Shown: piece after piece, positions 1-7,699 of the stretch
How positions within the stretch are numbered: the first letter of the stretch is position 1
Layout of the letters: each line of letters opens with the position of its first letter
Assembly (NCBI GenBank): GCA_021820105.1
Contig: JAKAED010000012.1
Location: forward strand, 1 to 47,208
Length of the DNA: 47,208 bases
Source of the DNA: Actinomycetes bacterium
GTDB taxonomy: Bacteria > Actinomycetota > Thermoleophilia > Solirubrobacterales > Solirubrobacteraceae
Direction of reading: 5' to 3'
Notes under the pieces: model-generated
The model's input: the letters and a program-made list of their open reading frames with translations, nothing else
Databases searched by the model: none
What the model was told of the DNA's origin: nothing
Position numbers and translations under genes: made by a program

Positions 1-462
1 GCCGCCGTTCGCGAGGCCGGTGCCCGCGTGCGCCTGATCGTCGATGGCGACGTCTCGGCATCGCTGCTCGCCGTCTCCGACGATGCCTCAGTCGATGCGT
101 TGTGGGGGATCGGCGGGACGCCCGAGGGTGTGATCTCAGCAGCCGCTATCAAGTGCCTTGGAGGCCAGATCCTTGGGCGTCTCTGGCCACGTGACGACGA
201 GGAGCGGCGGCTTGCGGCTGCTGCCGGATACGAGTTGGACCGAGTCCTGGACAAGGATGATCTCGTGAAGGGCGAGCATGTGTTCTTCGCGGCGACCGGC
301 GTGACCGACGGTGATGTGCTGCGGGGAGTTCACTACCACGCGGAGGGGAAGGCATCGACGGAATCGCTGGTGATGAGGACCCGCTCTGGAACTGTGCGCC
401 GGATCAGCGCTCGTCACGACCGCGCGAAGTTGCGCGAGCTCAACGCCGGTTTTGACATCTGA
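1..462 (+). CDS. glpX: Fructose-1,6-bisphosphatase class II (GlpX), 3' part only
   Basis: The 5' end lies outside the window and the frame is open from base 1. The 153 visible residues are the C-terminal half of class II fructose-1,6-bisphosphatase, which hydrolyses fructose 1,6-bisphosphate to fructose 6-phosphate in gluconeogenesis. Diagnostic stretches are the DGD motif near visible residues 15-17, WGIGGTPEGV, the AAIKCLGGQ segment and the FFAATGVTDGD substrate/metal-binding block. It ends in the family-typical short tail. No neighbour in this window shares its pathway. It is tail-to-tail with the next gene, 69 bases away. Family assignment is secure; regulation is not visible. Confidence 0.96.
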   Translation, partial: AAVREAGARVRLIVDGDVSASLLAVSDDASVDALWGIGGTPEGVISAAAIKCLGGQILGRLWPRDDEERRLAAAAGYELDRVLDKDDLVKGEHVFFAATGVTDGDVLRGVHYHAEGKASTESLVMRTRSGTVRRISARHDRAKLRELNAGFDI

Positions 463-531
463 TCGGGATCGACTTGCGCCGGGCCACGTCGCTTCCAGGC
501 CCGCTCGGGTCCGTCCTGACCGCGACGCTTG

Positions 532-1209
532 TCAGTCGTGCTGCCGGAGCCTGCCGACCTTGGACTCCGCCAGCTCCAGCGTGTCCAGCGAGCGCAGGAA
601 GGCGTGAGTCAGCAGCACGTGCACAAAGGACTGGGTGGCCCTGTAGAAGTTTGTTCCCAGCCCTGAGGCGATGGCCGGATAGAAGTTGGCCACCTCCACG
701 TCCACGTCCACCTTGGCCGGCTCGCCGCGGTCAGTGTCGCGGCGCACCGTCACAGCCAGAAAGCCGCATCCCCGGCCGGACGGGGAGACCAGCAGGCCGT
801 CGCGGATCGCCCAGTTGATATTCGCGTGATCAGGCTCCAGTGTGTAGGTGGGTGCTTCGAAACGCAGCAGCCTGAGCGGTCGTGCGAGCAGCACGACCAC
901 GCGCTCATGTTCACCGTAGATCACGCGAATCGCGCCGAGCGTCGCGCGGCTGAGAAAGCGCCAGTACGTTCGCCCCAGGTTCTCCAGTTGAGCCGGCGCC
1001 CAGAGGCGGTCGAGTTCCGCTCGCGGAAGCTCGATGTGCGCCGACTGCAGCGAGTGCACGGCGCCATCGGCAGCCACGCGCGTGGAGTTACGTGGAGACA
1101 CGATGTAGGTGCGGCCACGCCGGCGGCGCTGGCGGCGGCCTCTGAAGAGCACCCAGGCGAACAGTGCAGCGATTGTGGCGGCCGCGGTTTCCATCGTCCG
1201 ATTGTGCAT
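532..1209 (-). CDS. Membrane-anchored protein of unknown function
   Basis: I do not recognise the family. From the ATG at 1209 the protein has 225 residues; another ATG lies 15 bases further in. It opens with one hydrophobic segment (ATIAALFAWVLF) followed at once by a very basic stretch (RGRRQRRRRGR), as expected of a single N-terminal anchor with a cytoplasmic domain. The rest is mixed alpha/beta without catalytic motifs that I can name. The C-terminal third is well ordered, with an aromatic/acidic block around NFYPAIASGLG. It begins 26 bases after the RlpA-like gene stops, so both probably share one transcript under the cyclic-di-AMP riboswitch. A longer reading frame to 1341 overlaps the upstream gene and is unlikely. 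Confidence 0.68.
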   Translation of the reverse strand: MHNRTMETAAATIAALFAWVLFRGRRQRRRRGRTYIVSPRNSTRVAADGAVHSLQSAHIELPRAELDRLWAPAQLENLGRTYWRFLSRATLGAIRVIYGEHERVVVLLARPLRLLRFEAPTYTLEPDHANINWAIRDGLLVSPSGRGCGFLAVTVRRDTDRGEPAKVDVDVEVANFYPAIASGLGTNFYRATQSFVHVLLTHAFLRSLDTLELAESKVGRLRQHD

Positions 1210-1235
1210 CAGCGGCGCCGCTGATGCCTGCGATT

Positions 1236-2132
1236 TCAGCTGCTGACCGAGGTTGGTGACAGTGACGCCGGGCTCAGGGTGCCGATCACCACGGTTTTTG
1301 AGATCCCGAGTGCGGTGGCAGTGGCGGCCGTCAGATCCCAACGCGCGTGGTTGGCGAACGGGCCTCTGTCAATGACCGGCACCGTCAGTTCACGGCCCCG
1401 GAAAAAGATGGTTACACGGGTCCCACATTTCAGCGTGCGGCTGGCGACCCCGAGCATCTGGGGTCGGAGGCGCTCGCCGCAGGCGGTCAGGTGTCCCCAG
1501 AAGCCAGGCCCGTAGAACGTCGCCCGCGCGTTCCGGAAGATCGGAATTTGCAGGGTCGGCGTGGTCACCAGATCGGAGGCTGTGGTCGCCGCGCCGGTGG
1601 CGGGTAGACCGCTGCCGCCGCTGGTGCTTCCGGCCGCACCTACCTCGGCCCCCAGGACGGCCCGCAGGGAGACCTCACCCTTGATAGTTGGGCTCCACAC
1701 GGTGGCGAAGCCGCCAGTTGGCGAGATCACGGCGGTGGCAACTGGGATCCAATTGCTCGCTCTCGTCGCCGGTGATGCCTCGATCAGGACTGTTACGCCC
1801 GATCTGGAACTCGGAGCTGTGCCGGCTATCGCCAATGGATGCCGCCAGACCCCCATGGCGGCGATGCGCAGTGTCATCCCGTTGCCGCTGGCCGTCACCG
1901 AGCCATGCAGTTGCTCGGGGACGGCGCGGTTGACCGCTTGAAGGGTGCCTCCGACCGTCTGAGGGGTCCCAGTTGCTGTGCCTGACGCGGCTCCGCCGCC
2001 GCTCACCCCGATCCCACCATTCGTGTGCATCGTCCTCGCCGTTGCCGCAGGTTGGCCGATCGCCAGCGCCCACAGCAACGGCGCGCAGATGATCGCCCGA
2101 CAGGTGCGGCGGGACGCGGCGGCTAAGCCCAT
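1236..2132 (-). CDS. Secreted RlpA-like double-psi beta-barrel protein
   Basis: This 298-residue exported protein starts with a signal peptide (basic start, hydrophobic AIICAPLLWALAIG, cleavage after an ATA-type site). A Gly/Thr/Ser-rich low-complexity region and an Ig-like middle part follow. The last 90 residues form the RlpA/expansin-like barrel: ATFYGPGFWG, TACGERL, GVASRTLKCGT, and VIDRGPF with the conserved Asp, then WDLTAATA. Relatives bind or cleave peptidoglycan glycan strands. I chose the ATG at 2132 because the next ATG upstream, at 2201, falls inside the riboswitch, and because 2132 places the signal peptide at the N-terminus. No strong Shine-Dalgarno is visible. Control by cyclic-di-AMP through the leader is inferred. 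It is followed by the membrane-anchored unknown gene. Confidence 0.85.
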   Translation of the reverse strand: MGLAAASRRTCRAIICAPLLWALAIGQPAATARTMHTNGGIGVSGGGAASGTATGTPQTVGGTLQAVNRAVPEQLHGSVTASGNGMTLRIAAMGVWRHPLAIAGTAPSSRSGVTVLIEASPATRASNWIPVATAVISPTGGFATVWSPTIKGEVSLRAVLGAEVGAAGSTSGGSGLPATGAATTASDLVTTPTLQIPIFRNARATFYGPGFWGHLTACGERLRPQMLGVASRTLKCGTRVTIFFRGRELTVPVIDRGPFANHARWDLTAATATALGISKTVVIGTLSPASLSPTSVSS

Positions 2133-2165
2133 GGGTTCGCTGTTTTCAAATTGGCGGCGGCTGTG

Positions 2166-2312
2166 TGGGCGCCTACGGGGTGAGCTGACGGGCTCGCGCA
2201 CAAGCGCTACCGATGCACTGTTGCATCAGATTCGCCCCCGCGGCACCCGGCAAGGTGCCGCAAACGGTTCCCCCGCCGAGCACCCGCGGACGGGTGCTCG
2301 TTCGGCGTTCGT
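2166..2312 (-). promoter_or_regulatory. ydaO/yuaA-type cyclic-di-AMP riboswitch
   Basis: Read on the minus strand, the leader of the RlpA-like gene carries the ordered conserved blocks of the ydaO class. These are an opening CGCCGAA next to a GC hairpin (GAGCACCCG/CGGGTGCTC), then CGGGGGAACC, a second GC hairpin (GCGGCACC/GGTGCCGC), GGGGGCGAATC, and a closing CCCGTCAGCTCACCCCGT followed by AGGCGCC, whose GGCG can pair with the opening CGCC. Order and spacing match actinobacterial examples, which sit in front of cell-wall hydrolase genes such as rpf, NlpC/P60 and RlpA families. The class normally turns expression off when c-di-AMP is high. I see no separate terminator before the gene, so the expression platform is unclear. 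Confidence 0.88.
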
Positions 2313-2322
2313 CAAGGAACCG

Positions 2323-2350
2323 ATTATATGGTTGCTGGAGACCTCGGCAA
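2323..2350 (-). promoter_or_regulatory. Promoter of the riboswitch-RlpA operon
   Basis: On the minus strand, TTGCCG (2350-2345), a 16-base spacer and a perfect TATAAT (2328-2323) precede the first conserved riboswitch block by about 13 bases. Transcription would therefore start just upstream of the aptamer. Confidence 0.72.
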
Positions 2351-2470
2351 TTGCGGGAAACTGCGGATTCTGAGTTGAGAATCGCGCAGTTTGGCCACTT
2401 TGTTCGTGTGCTCAGCGGGCTCTGGTGTCGTCGCGGTTCCGCCATTGCGGCGGCTCGGATACGCGACCCG

Positions 2471-2788
2471 TCAGGGGCGCGGCAACCGCCCCACGGCGCC
2501 GCGCAGCGCACGGGCAGCCGCGCTCACGCCAATCTCCGCGAGCTCCAGGCCGGCTCTCACAGTCAGCGCGAGGATCTCCTCAATTTGGGCTGTGGTGGAG
2601 GGGCTGGCGGGCTCAGGTGACGCTGCGGCTGCTGGGGCCGCTGCGGGCGCTGGGGCCGCTGCAGGCGCTGCGGGTGGAGGCTCTGCCCGGGGTTTGTCCT
2701 GGGGCGGTGCAGCGCGCTTCTCGCTGCGGCGATGGGTACGCGTGTGCGGCAGCGCCGCCATGACCGAGCGCTCCGGTTCCTCGCTCAT
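2471..2788 (-). CDS. Small Ala/Pro-rich protein of unknown function
   Basis: The 105-residue product begins with a basic N-terminus. A roughly 30-residue low-complexity Ala/Pro linker follows, then a predicted amphipathic/hydrophobic helical tail (IEEILALTVRAGLELAEIGVSAAARALRGAVGRLP). The last part looks like a conserved membrane- or partner-binding helix pair rather than random sequence, which is the main reason to call it. Start choice is uncertain: ATGs at 2788 and 2800 are both possible and neither has a clear ribosome site. It lies between the rpoD promoter region and the riboswitch promoter, on the same strand as the RlpA operon. I assign no function. Confidence 0.5.
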   Translation of the reverse strand: MSEEPERSVMAALPHTRTHRRSEKRAAPPQDKPRAEPPPAAPAAAPAPAAAPAAAASPEPASPSTTAQIEEILALTVRAGLELAEIGVSAAARALRGAVGRLPRP

Positions 2789-2935
2789 AGCGGAGATCAT
2801 CGCAGCCCGGCGGGTGCCGGCGGGTGATCCTTCGTCCAATTCTGTGGCCGCTCGTGCAATATTTCTGGGGCATCCTCTTGGTGCGTAGGACGACATCGTC
2901 CTGCTACAGGTTTGAAAGATTCGCGCCGTTAGTCC

Positions 2936-2962
2936 TTGGGAGGTGGCGGTGCGAAGTAAAAT
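2936..2962 (+). promoter_or_regulatory. Candidate promoter of rpoD
   Basis: A strong -10 box, TAAAAT (2957-2962), is preceded by TTGGGA (2936-2941) with a 15-base spacer. The -10 ends exactly six bases before the ATG of a 13-codon upstream ORF, so the transcript probably starts at or next to that ATG and carries about 100 bases before rpoD. Confidence 0.55.
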
Positions 2963-2968
2963 CGCAGC

Positions 2969-3010
2969 ATGGTTGAGTGGGTTCAGTGCGCGCTCCGCGG
3001 GCGTGCGTAA
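2969..3010 (+). CDS. Leaderless 13-residue upstream ORF in the rpoD leader
   Basis: The short frame MVEWVQCALRGRA opens at an ATG placed six bases after a TAAAAT -10 box, the geometry of leaderless genes in actinobacteria. It contains a Trp and a Cys. It ends 60 bases before the rpoD start. It may be a regulatory leader peptide or may be fortuitous; the only support is promoter geometry. Confidence 0.35.
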   Translation: MVEWVQCALRGRA

Positions 3011-3070
3011 CCACTTTTCGAGCGTCCGATGTGGATCGGATTGCTGGGAACACGACGGAAACGGAACCAG

Positions 3071-4171
3071 ATGTCAGTAGCGGAACTGCAGGAACTCGAA
3101 GAGGTCAAGGCCCTGATGAACCGCGGCCAGCAGCTCGGCGTGCTCACGTTCGCGGAGATCAGCGGCGCGGTATCCGAGCTTGACCTCGATGACACGGACC
3201 TAGAGGAGCTGCACGGCTACCTCGAGCGAGCTGAGATCGAGCTGGTGGAGGAAGTTGATCCGGCCATTGCCGAGGCTGAGGTCGAGCGCGCACCAGACAA
3301 GCGGGGACGGCGCAGGTCCAAGACCACTCTGGACCTCAAGCCGGACATGACGACCGACTCTCTGCAGTTGTTCCTCAAGGACATCGGCAAGGTTCGCCTC
3401 CTGACCGCGCAGGAAGAGGTCGACCTGGCCAAGCGGATCGAGCGCGGTGATCTCGACGCCAAGCAGAAGATGGTCGAGTCCAACCTTCGCCTCGTGGTCT
3501 CGATCGCCAAGAACTACCGTAATCAGGGTCTGCCCTTCCTCGACCTGATCCAGGAGGGGACGCTCGGTCTGGTTCGCGCTGCCGAGAAGTTCGACTATCG
3601 CAAGGGCTTCAAGTTCTCGACGTACGCCACGTGGTGGATCCGTCAGGCGATCGCTCGCGCGCTGGCCGACAAGGCACGCACGATTCGTATCCCGGTTCAC
3701 GTCGTTGAGAAGCTGAACAAGATCGGTCGCGCTGAGCGCAAGCTGGTCACCGAACTCGGTCGCGAGCCCACCGCCGAGGAGATTGCCGAGGTCACCGGCA
3801 TTGAGCCTGAGGAAGTCGAGTCGATCAAGCGCTCGGCGCAGGCGCCGGTCTCGCTTGAGAAGCCCGTCGGTGATGAGGAGGAGTCTGAGTTCGGCCAGTT
3901 CATCGCCGATGAGCGTGCCGAGTCGCCCTATGAGCGAGCGGCTGAGATCCTCACGAAGGAGGCGCTGCGCGAGGCGCTGGAGAACCTCTCATACCGCGAG
4001 CGCCGCGTACTGGAGCTGCGTTACGGCCTCGGCGGCGAGCACCCGCGCACGCTGGATGAGGTGGGCCGCACGTTCAACGTTACGCGTGAGCGGATCCGCC
4101 AGATTGAGAACCAGTCGCTGAAGAAGCTGCAGTCTCTGGCTGAGGCGCAGAAGCTGCGCGACGTGGCGTAG
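3071..4171 (+). CDS. rpoD: Principal RNA polymerase sigma factor, RpoD/SigA type
   Basis: This 366-residue sigma-70 factor directs RNA polymerase to housekeeping promoters. Order: an N-terminal acidic region 1.1-like part (about 1-85), region 1.2 ([20 protein letters not shown]), region 2 ([12 protein letters not shown] and [13 protein letters not shown], the -10 recognition and melting helices), region 3 starting [12 protein letters not shown], and region 4 with its helix-turn-helix ([19 protein letters not shown]). I prefer the ATG at 3071 (protein starting MSVAELQ), with GGAA just upstream, over the ATG at 3029, because the extra 14 residues look non-conserved. It is monocistronic: a long leader with a small ORF precedes it and a strong hairpin follows. 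The full region set and conserved region 2/4 favour the primary sigma over a group 2 paralogue. Confidence 0.94.
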   Translation: MSVAELQELEEVKALMNRGQQLGVLTFAEISGAVSELDLDDTDLEELHGYLERAEIELVEEVDPAIAEAEVERAPDKRGRRRSKTTLDLKPDMTTDSLQLFLKDIGKVRLLTAQEEVDLAKRIERGDLDAKQKMVESNLRLVVSIAKNYRNQGLPFLDLIQEGTLGLVRAAEKFDYRKGFKFSTYATWWIRQAIARALADKARTIRIPVHVVEKLNKIGRAERKLVTELGREPTAEEIAEVTGIEPEEVESIKRSAQAPVSLEKPVGDEEESEFGQFIADERAESPYERAAEILTKEALREALENLSYRERRVLELRYGLGGEHPRTLDEVGRTFNVTRERIRQIENQSLKKLQSLAEAQKLRDVA

Positions 4172-4236
4172 GCCGCTGGCGCGCGTGGCTCGCGCGAAGC
4201 CGCTCTGCTCGCGCATCGCTCCCAGATTCCGTTTCC

Positions 4237-4271
4237 GTTGAGGGCGGGCTCGCCACGAGCCCGCCCTCAAC
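4237..4271 (+). terminator. Transcription terminator hairpin after rpoD
   Basis: A perfect 16-bp stem (4237-4252 with 4256-4271) closes a three-base loop. It is GC-rich and not followed by a T run, as is common in high-GC genomes. Confidence 0.8.
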
Positions 4272-4354
4272 GCGTTTGACTCGCCATCTGCGCAAAGTGC
4301 AGCCCGAGTAGGGGGTCAAGCGTCGCGCCAGGCGCTGTCTCTACGATTGGTTGC

Positions 4355-5404
4355 ATGCGCAAGCGAATCGGCTTCCTGAGCTTCGGGCACTGGCAGAACT
4401 CGCCGATGTCACGCACCCGCACCGCCGCCGAGGCGCTCACGCAGACGATCGAGCTCGCCCAGGAGGCTGAGCGGATCGGACTGGATGGCGCCTATGTGAG
4501 GGTGCACCACTTTGCACGCCAGTTGGCGTCGCCGTTTCCGCTGCTGGCGGCGATCGGAGCCACAACCAAGCGCATTGAGATCGGCACCGCCGTGATTGAC
4601 ATGCGGTATGAAAACCCGCTGTACATGGCTGAGGAGGCGGCCGCCGCCGACCTGATCGCCGGTGGCCGCCTGCAAATCGGGATCAGCAGGGGCTCGCCGG
4701 AGCCTGCTCTCAACGGCGCAAGAGCGTTCGGCTACCTGCCGCCTGAGGGGCAGAGCGATGCGGATATGGCTCGCGCCAAAGCGATCCACTTCTGCGAGGC
4801 GATCGGTGGCGCCGGTGTGGCCAGATCCGATCCGTCGATGACGGGCGGTAGCTTCGCCCTGCCGATCCAGCCCCAATCGGCGGGTCTCAACGAGCGCATC
4901 TGGTGGGGATCAGGCACACGTGATACGGCCCGCTGGGCGGCCGCGCAGGGCCTGAACCTGCAGAGTTCGACGCTGCTCTCAGAGGACACCGGGGTGCCGT
5001 TCGGGGAACTCCAGGCTGAGCAGATCGACTGCTTCCGCGACGCCTGGTTTGCCGCAGGATGGGAACGCGAGCCGCGTATCTCCGTAAGCCGCAGCGTGCT
5101 GCCGATCGTGAACGATGAGGACCGGCTCTACTTTGGAGGTCGCGACGAGGGCCGCGATCAGCTCGGACAGCTGGAGGGCGTGACCGCACGGTTCGGTCGC
5201 AGCTACGCCGGAGAGCCGGATCGAATCGCGGAGGAACTGGCCCGCGATCCTGCCGTCCAGATGGCAGACACCGTGCTGCTGACGGTCCCCAACCAGTTGG
5301 GAGTCGAGTACTGCGCGCGCATGCTGGAGATAATCGCGCTCGAGGTGGCCCCCGCCTTTGGCTGGCGGGACCCGAAAAAAGCCTTGCAACACGACGCTTC
5401 ATAG
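4355..5404 (+). CDS. Luciferase-like flavin-dependent monooxygenase (LLM class)
   Basis: This is a 349-residue TIM-barrel enzyme of the bacterial luciferase family, which uses reduced FMN (or F420 in some actinobacteria) to oxidise a small organic substrate. Typical features are the start MRKRIGFLSFGHW, the LAQEAERIGLDGAYVRVHHF block, KRIEIGTAVIDMRYENPLYMAEEAA, GGRLQIGISRGSPEP, and late LGQLEGVTARFGRSY. The substrate cannot be told from sequence. A TACGAT box lies seven bases before the ATG, so the mRNA may be leaderless. The HxlR regulator follows 31 bases downstream on the same strand and may control it; HxlR proteins often govern redox or electrophile-responsive oxidoreductases. Confidence 0.88.
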   Translation: MRKRIGFLSFGHWQNSPMSRTRTAAEALTQTIELAQEAERIGLDGAYVRVHHFARQLASPFPLLAAIGATTKRIEIGTAVIDMRYENPLYMAEEAAAADLIAGGRLQIGISRGSPEPALNGARAFGYLPPEGQSDADMARAKAIHFCEAIGGAGVARSDPSMTGGSFALPIQPQSAGLNERIWWGSGTRDTARWAAAQGLNLQSSTLLSEDTGVPFGELQAEQIDCFRDAWFAAGWEREPRISVSRSVLPIVNDEDRLYFGGRDEGRDQLGQLEGVTARFGRSYAGEPDRIAEELARDPAVQMADTVLLTVPNQLGVEYCARMLEIIALEVAPAFGWRDPKKALQHDAS

Positions 5405-5435
5405 TTTGAAGTGATCGCTAAACTGACTGAGAGAT

Positions 5436-5786
5436 ATGTCGTCACCGGAAACATGCCCCGTGTGCCGTACGGCAGAGGTTGTCTGCGGCAAGTGGACGCT
5501 GCTGCTCGTCAAGGAGTTGGCGGAGGGGCAGTCGCGCTTCTGTGAGCTTGAGCGGTCGCTTGAGGGCATTAGCCCGCGCACGCTCTCATTGCGGCTTCGC
5601 GCCCTGGAGGAGGAGGGGATCGTTGCCCGCTCCACTTTCCCGGAGGTGCCACCTCGTGTCGAGTACGCGCTGACCGAAAAGGGACGCGCGCTGGTGCCGC
5701 TGATCGAGGACATGCGCGTCTATGGGCTGGCTTGGCTCAGCGACGACTGCAGCACTGCCGTGGACGCGGCGCTCGCCTCAGTCTGA
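5436..5786 (+). CDS. HxlR-family winged-helix transcriptional regulator
   Basis: The 116-residue product matches the HxlR/MarR-like family: CPVCRTAEVVCGKWTLLLVKEL at the N-terminus, RFCELERSLEGISPRTLSLRLRALEEEGIVAR as the recognition helix region, and the wing ending RVEYALTEKGRALVPLI. Three cysteines lie in the first 17 residues (C7, C10, C17). In relatives such as YodB and HypR an N-terminal Cys senses thiol-reactive compounds; a sensing role here is inference. The region just upstream has a TAAACT box and short inverted repeats (CTTCA/TGAAG at 5397-5411), consistent with autoregulation. The neighbouring monooxygenase is the likely target. Confidence 0.9.
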   Translation: MSSPETCPVCRTAEVVCGKWTLLLVKELAEGQSRFCELERSLEGISPRTLSLRLRALEEEGIVARSTFPEVPPRVEYALTEKGRALVPLIEDMRVYGLAWLSDDCSTAVDAALASV

Positions 5787-5855
5787 GCCTCAGTTGGGGC
5801 TGCAAGGCCCCTCCCAGATGGAGGAGCCGCGCACTCTCCGCCGAACACGCAGGGC

Positions 5856-7157
5856 GTGAGGAACCTGACTCTGCACGGAGCGCTCGAGGAGTTCACTGCC
5901 GAGGCCGGCGCCCGTCTGGACCTGGCCGCATCAGCGGGCGACCAGGTTCCGTTCGAGGTGGTTGAGACCGACGGTGTGCGCTCTGCGGGACGTATCCCGC
6001 TCTACTGCTATCGCCCGCTGACGGGCGACTTCATCCGCGAGCGGCTCGGGCTGCTCGTCGCGCTTCCCACCTACGCGCCGGCTGCGCGGGCGCTTGAGGG
6101 AGTTGGCGGACTTGAGCTCTACCTCCGCGCCCGTGGACACCTCCGACTGCCTGAGGAATCGCGCTCCCTGACCGATCTTGCCCTGCGAGATTTCCTCTCC
6201 AGAGTGTTCGAGGAGCGCAGCGAGTTCGCCTTTGACACGGCTCGCTTTGAATTGGCCTATGAGGAGCTGGAGCGAGCGATCTACCAGGGGCGGTGCGTCA
6301 CCGAGGTGGTCGGCGCGCTACACGGGATCGACCTTGATGCCAAGACGGACGAGCTGGCCCTTGGCGAGGGACTGGCGATCCTCCGTGCCTCCGCCCTGGC
6401 CGAGGCCCCGCCTGCGCTGAGCGGTGGCGAGCGCCCGCCGCTGCTGCTGGTGCTCCGAGTCGCGCATGACCGGGATCAGCAACCCTCGACCGCCTTTGCG
6501 CGTGTGCGCTTCCGCCGCGTGCTGACAGCGTTGCGGCTGTTCGAGAAGGGCAGCTACGCGATCGGTGAGCTCGGCTACTCCAGGATCGACGACGGCGTCT
6601 GGTCACCGATTGCGCTCGGTTTCAGTGGTCGTACACGCCGCCTGACGCTCATCCAGCGTGACAGTGAGGACGAGCTGCGTGCCTTCTGCAACCTGATCTC
6701 ACGGCGCCTGAGCGCGGCACACTCCGGGGGTCGTCGTCCCGACAACTCCGGTGCCGGTGAGCTCGCGTGGGCGCTGGCGCGCTTTGAGATGGGCTGTGAG
6801 CGAGCTGCCGCGCACGAGCAGCTGAGTGACCACCTGCTGGCATTGAGGGCGCTGCTCGAACCTGAGGGACCTGCCAGCGCGCGCCTGGCTCAGCGGCTTT
6901 CCATGATCTGCGCGGCGCCCAAGGATCGGTCCGGGCTGGCTGAGCGCACCGCCCGCGCGATCGCCCTTGAGCGAGCGGTGATCGCCGGTCTGGCGCCGTC
7001 TGATGATGCTGTCGAGACACTCGTGGATGAGCTCGCCGAGCATCTGCGAGCGATTCTGCGTGACATCCTATGCGGACATCTTGACGCTGACTTGCGGGCG
7101 GTCGCGGATGAGCTCTTGGCCGAAGAGGTTGATGCGGCCACGGCCGCCACTGTGTGA
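5856..7157 (+). CDS. Large protein of unknown function
   Basis: I do not recognise this 433-residue protein. It has no signal peptide or membrane segment. It is rich in Leu, Ala, Glu and Arg, with long predicted helices in the C-terminal half (from about residue 290 to the end). The N-terminal half is mixed alpha/beta, with a block RIPLYCYRPLTGDFIRERLG near residue 48 and LLLVLRVAHDRDQ near 200. No nucleotide-binding, metal or nuclease motif is evident. Start is the GTG at 5856; its ribosome site is poor and an alternative start is possible. It is 32 bases from the next gene on the same strand. Codon use matches the surroundings, so it is a resident gene, probably lineage-specific. Confidence 0.72.
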   Translation: MRNLTLHGALEEFTAEAGARLDLAASAGDQVPFEVVETDGVRSAGRIPLYCYRPLTGDFIRERLGLLVALPTYAPAARALEGVGGLELYLRARGHLRLPEESRSLTDLALRDFLSRVFEERSEFAFDTARFELAYEELERAIYQGRCVTEVVGALHGIDLDAKTDELALGEGLAILRASALAEAPPALSGGERPPLLLVLRVAHDRDQQPSTAFARVRFRRVLTALRLFEKGSYAIGELGYSRIDDGVWSPIALGFSGRTRRLTLIQRDSEDELRAFCNLISRRLSAAHSGGRRPDNSGAGELAWALARFEMGCERAAAHEQLSDHLLALRALLEPEGPASARLAQRLSMICAAPKDRSGLAERTARAIALERAVIAGLAPSDDAVETLVDELAEHLRAILRDILCGHLDADLRAVADELLAEEVDAATAATV

Positions 7158-7189
7158 CGAGCAACATAAGGCTGTAGCGTCCCCAGCCT

Positions 7190-7699
7190 ATGTTCCACGT
7201 GGAGATGCGTTCCGGGATCCAACTGGTGCGCGAGTTCAACCTCAGCGAGCAGCGCCTCTGGCTCGAGTTTCTGGCGCCGCTGATGGCTGACCGGGAGTTC
7301 GTCGTGGCCGGCCACGAGTTCACACCGCGCAAGACAAGGATGAAGGTCTACGAAGGCCCGGAGCTGCGCTCGGATCAGCTCGGCCTGGGCCGCGCATGGC
7401 AGAACGTGGAGCGCACCTCACAGGACGTGACCGAGCGCGTGCTGCAGCGCGCGCGGGAGCACACCCGGCGCGCCCTTGAAGGCGCACCCGACACCAGGGC
7501 TGCGAGTGTCGATCTGCTTCGCGAGCGGCTTGCCGGCCGCCTGAGTGCCGGCCCGATCGAAGCAACCGAGCTGCTCACGACAGCCGCTGAACTCATGCCG
7601 GACGCCACCGACGGAGAGCGCCGGGACGCCGTCCTGCAAGCTGCCTGGGCGCTGCTGGAGCGCGGCCGCGCTCAGCTTTCGCCGGTCAGCGACAGGTAG
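7190..7699 (+). CDS. Small helical protein of unknown function
   Basis: The 169-residue product is soluble and unrecognised. The first 60 residues look like a compact beta-rich domain (FHVEMRSGIQLVREFNL, EFVVAGHEFTPRKTRMKVYEGP). The remainder is helical, with many charged residues (VTERVLQRAREHTRRALEG and RDAVLQAAWALLERGRAQ). A TAGCGT box sits nine bases before the ATG, so it may have its own leaderless promoter although it closely follows the large unknown gene. Its last 28 bases overlap the end of moeA on the other strand. I propose no function. Confidence 0.72.
   Translation: MFHVEMRSGIQLVREFNLSEQRLWLEFLAPLMADREFVVAGHEFTPRKTRMKVYEGPELRSDQLGLGRAWQNVERTSQDVTERVLQRAREHTRRALEGAPDTRAASVDLLRERLAGRLSAGPIEATELLTTAAELMPDATDGERRDAVLQAAWALLERGRAQLSPVSDR

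Noticed and set aside
5403-5424. Palindrome AGTTT...AAACT upstream of the HxlR gene as a defined operator
   Set aside because: Only five outer base pairs match and the centre is asymmetric; too weak to call as a separate site.
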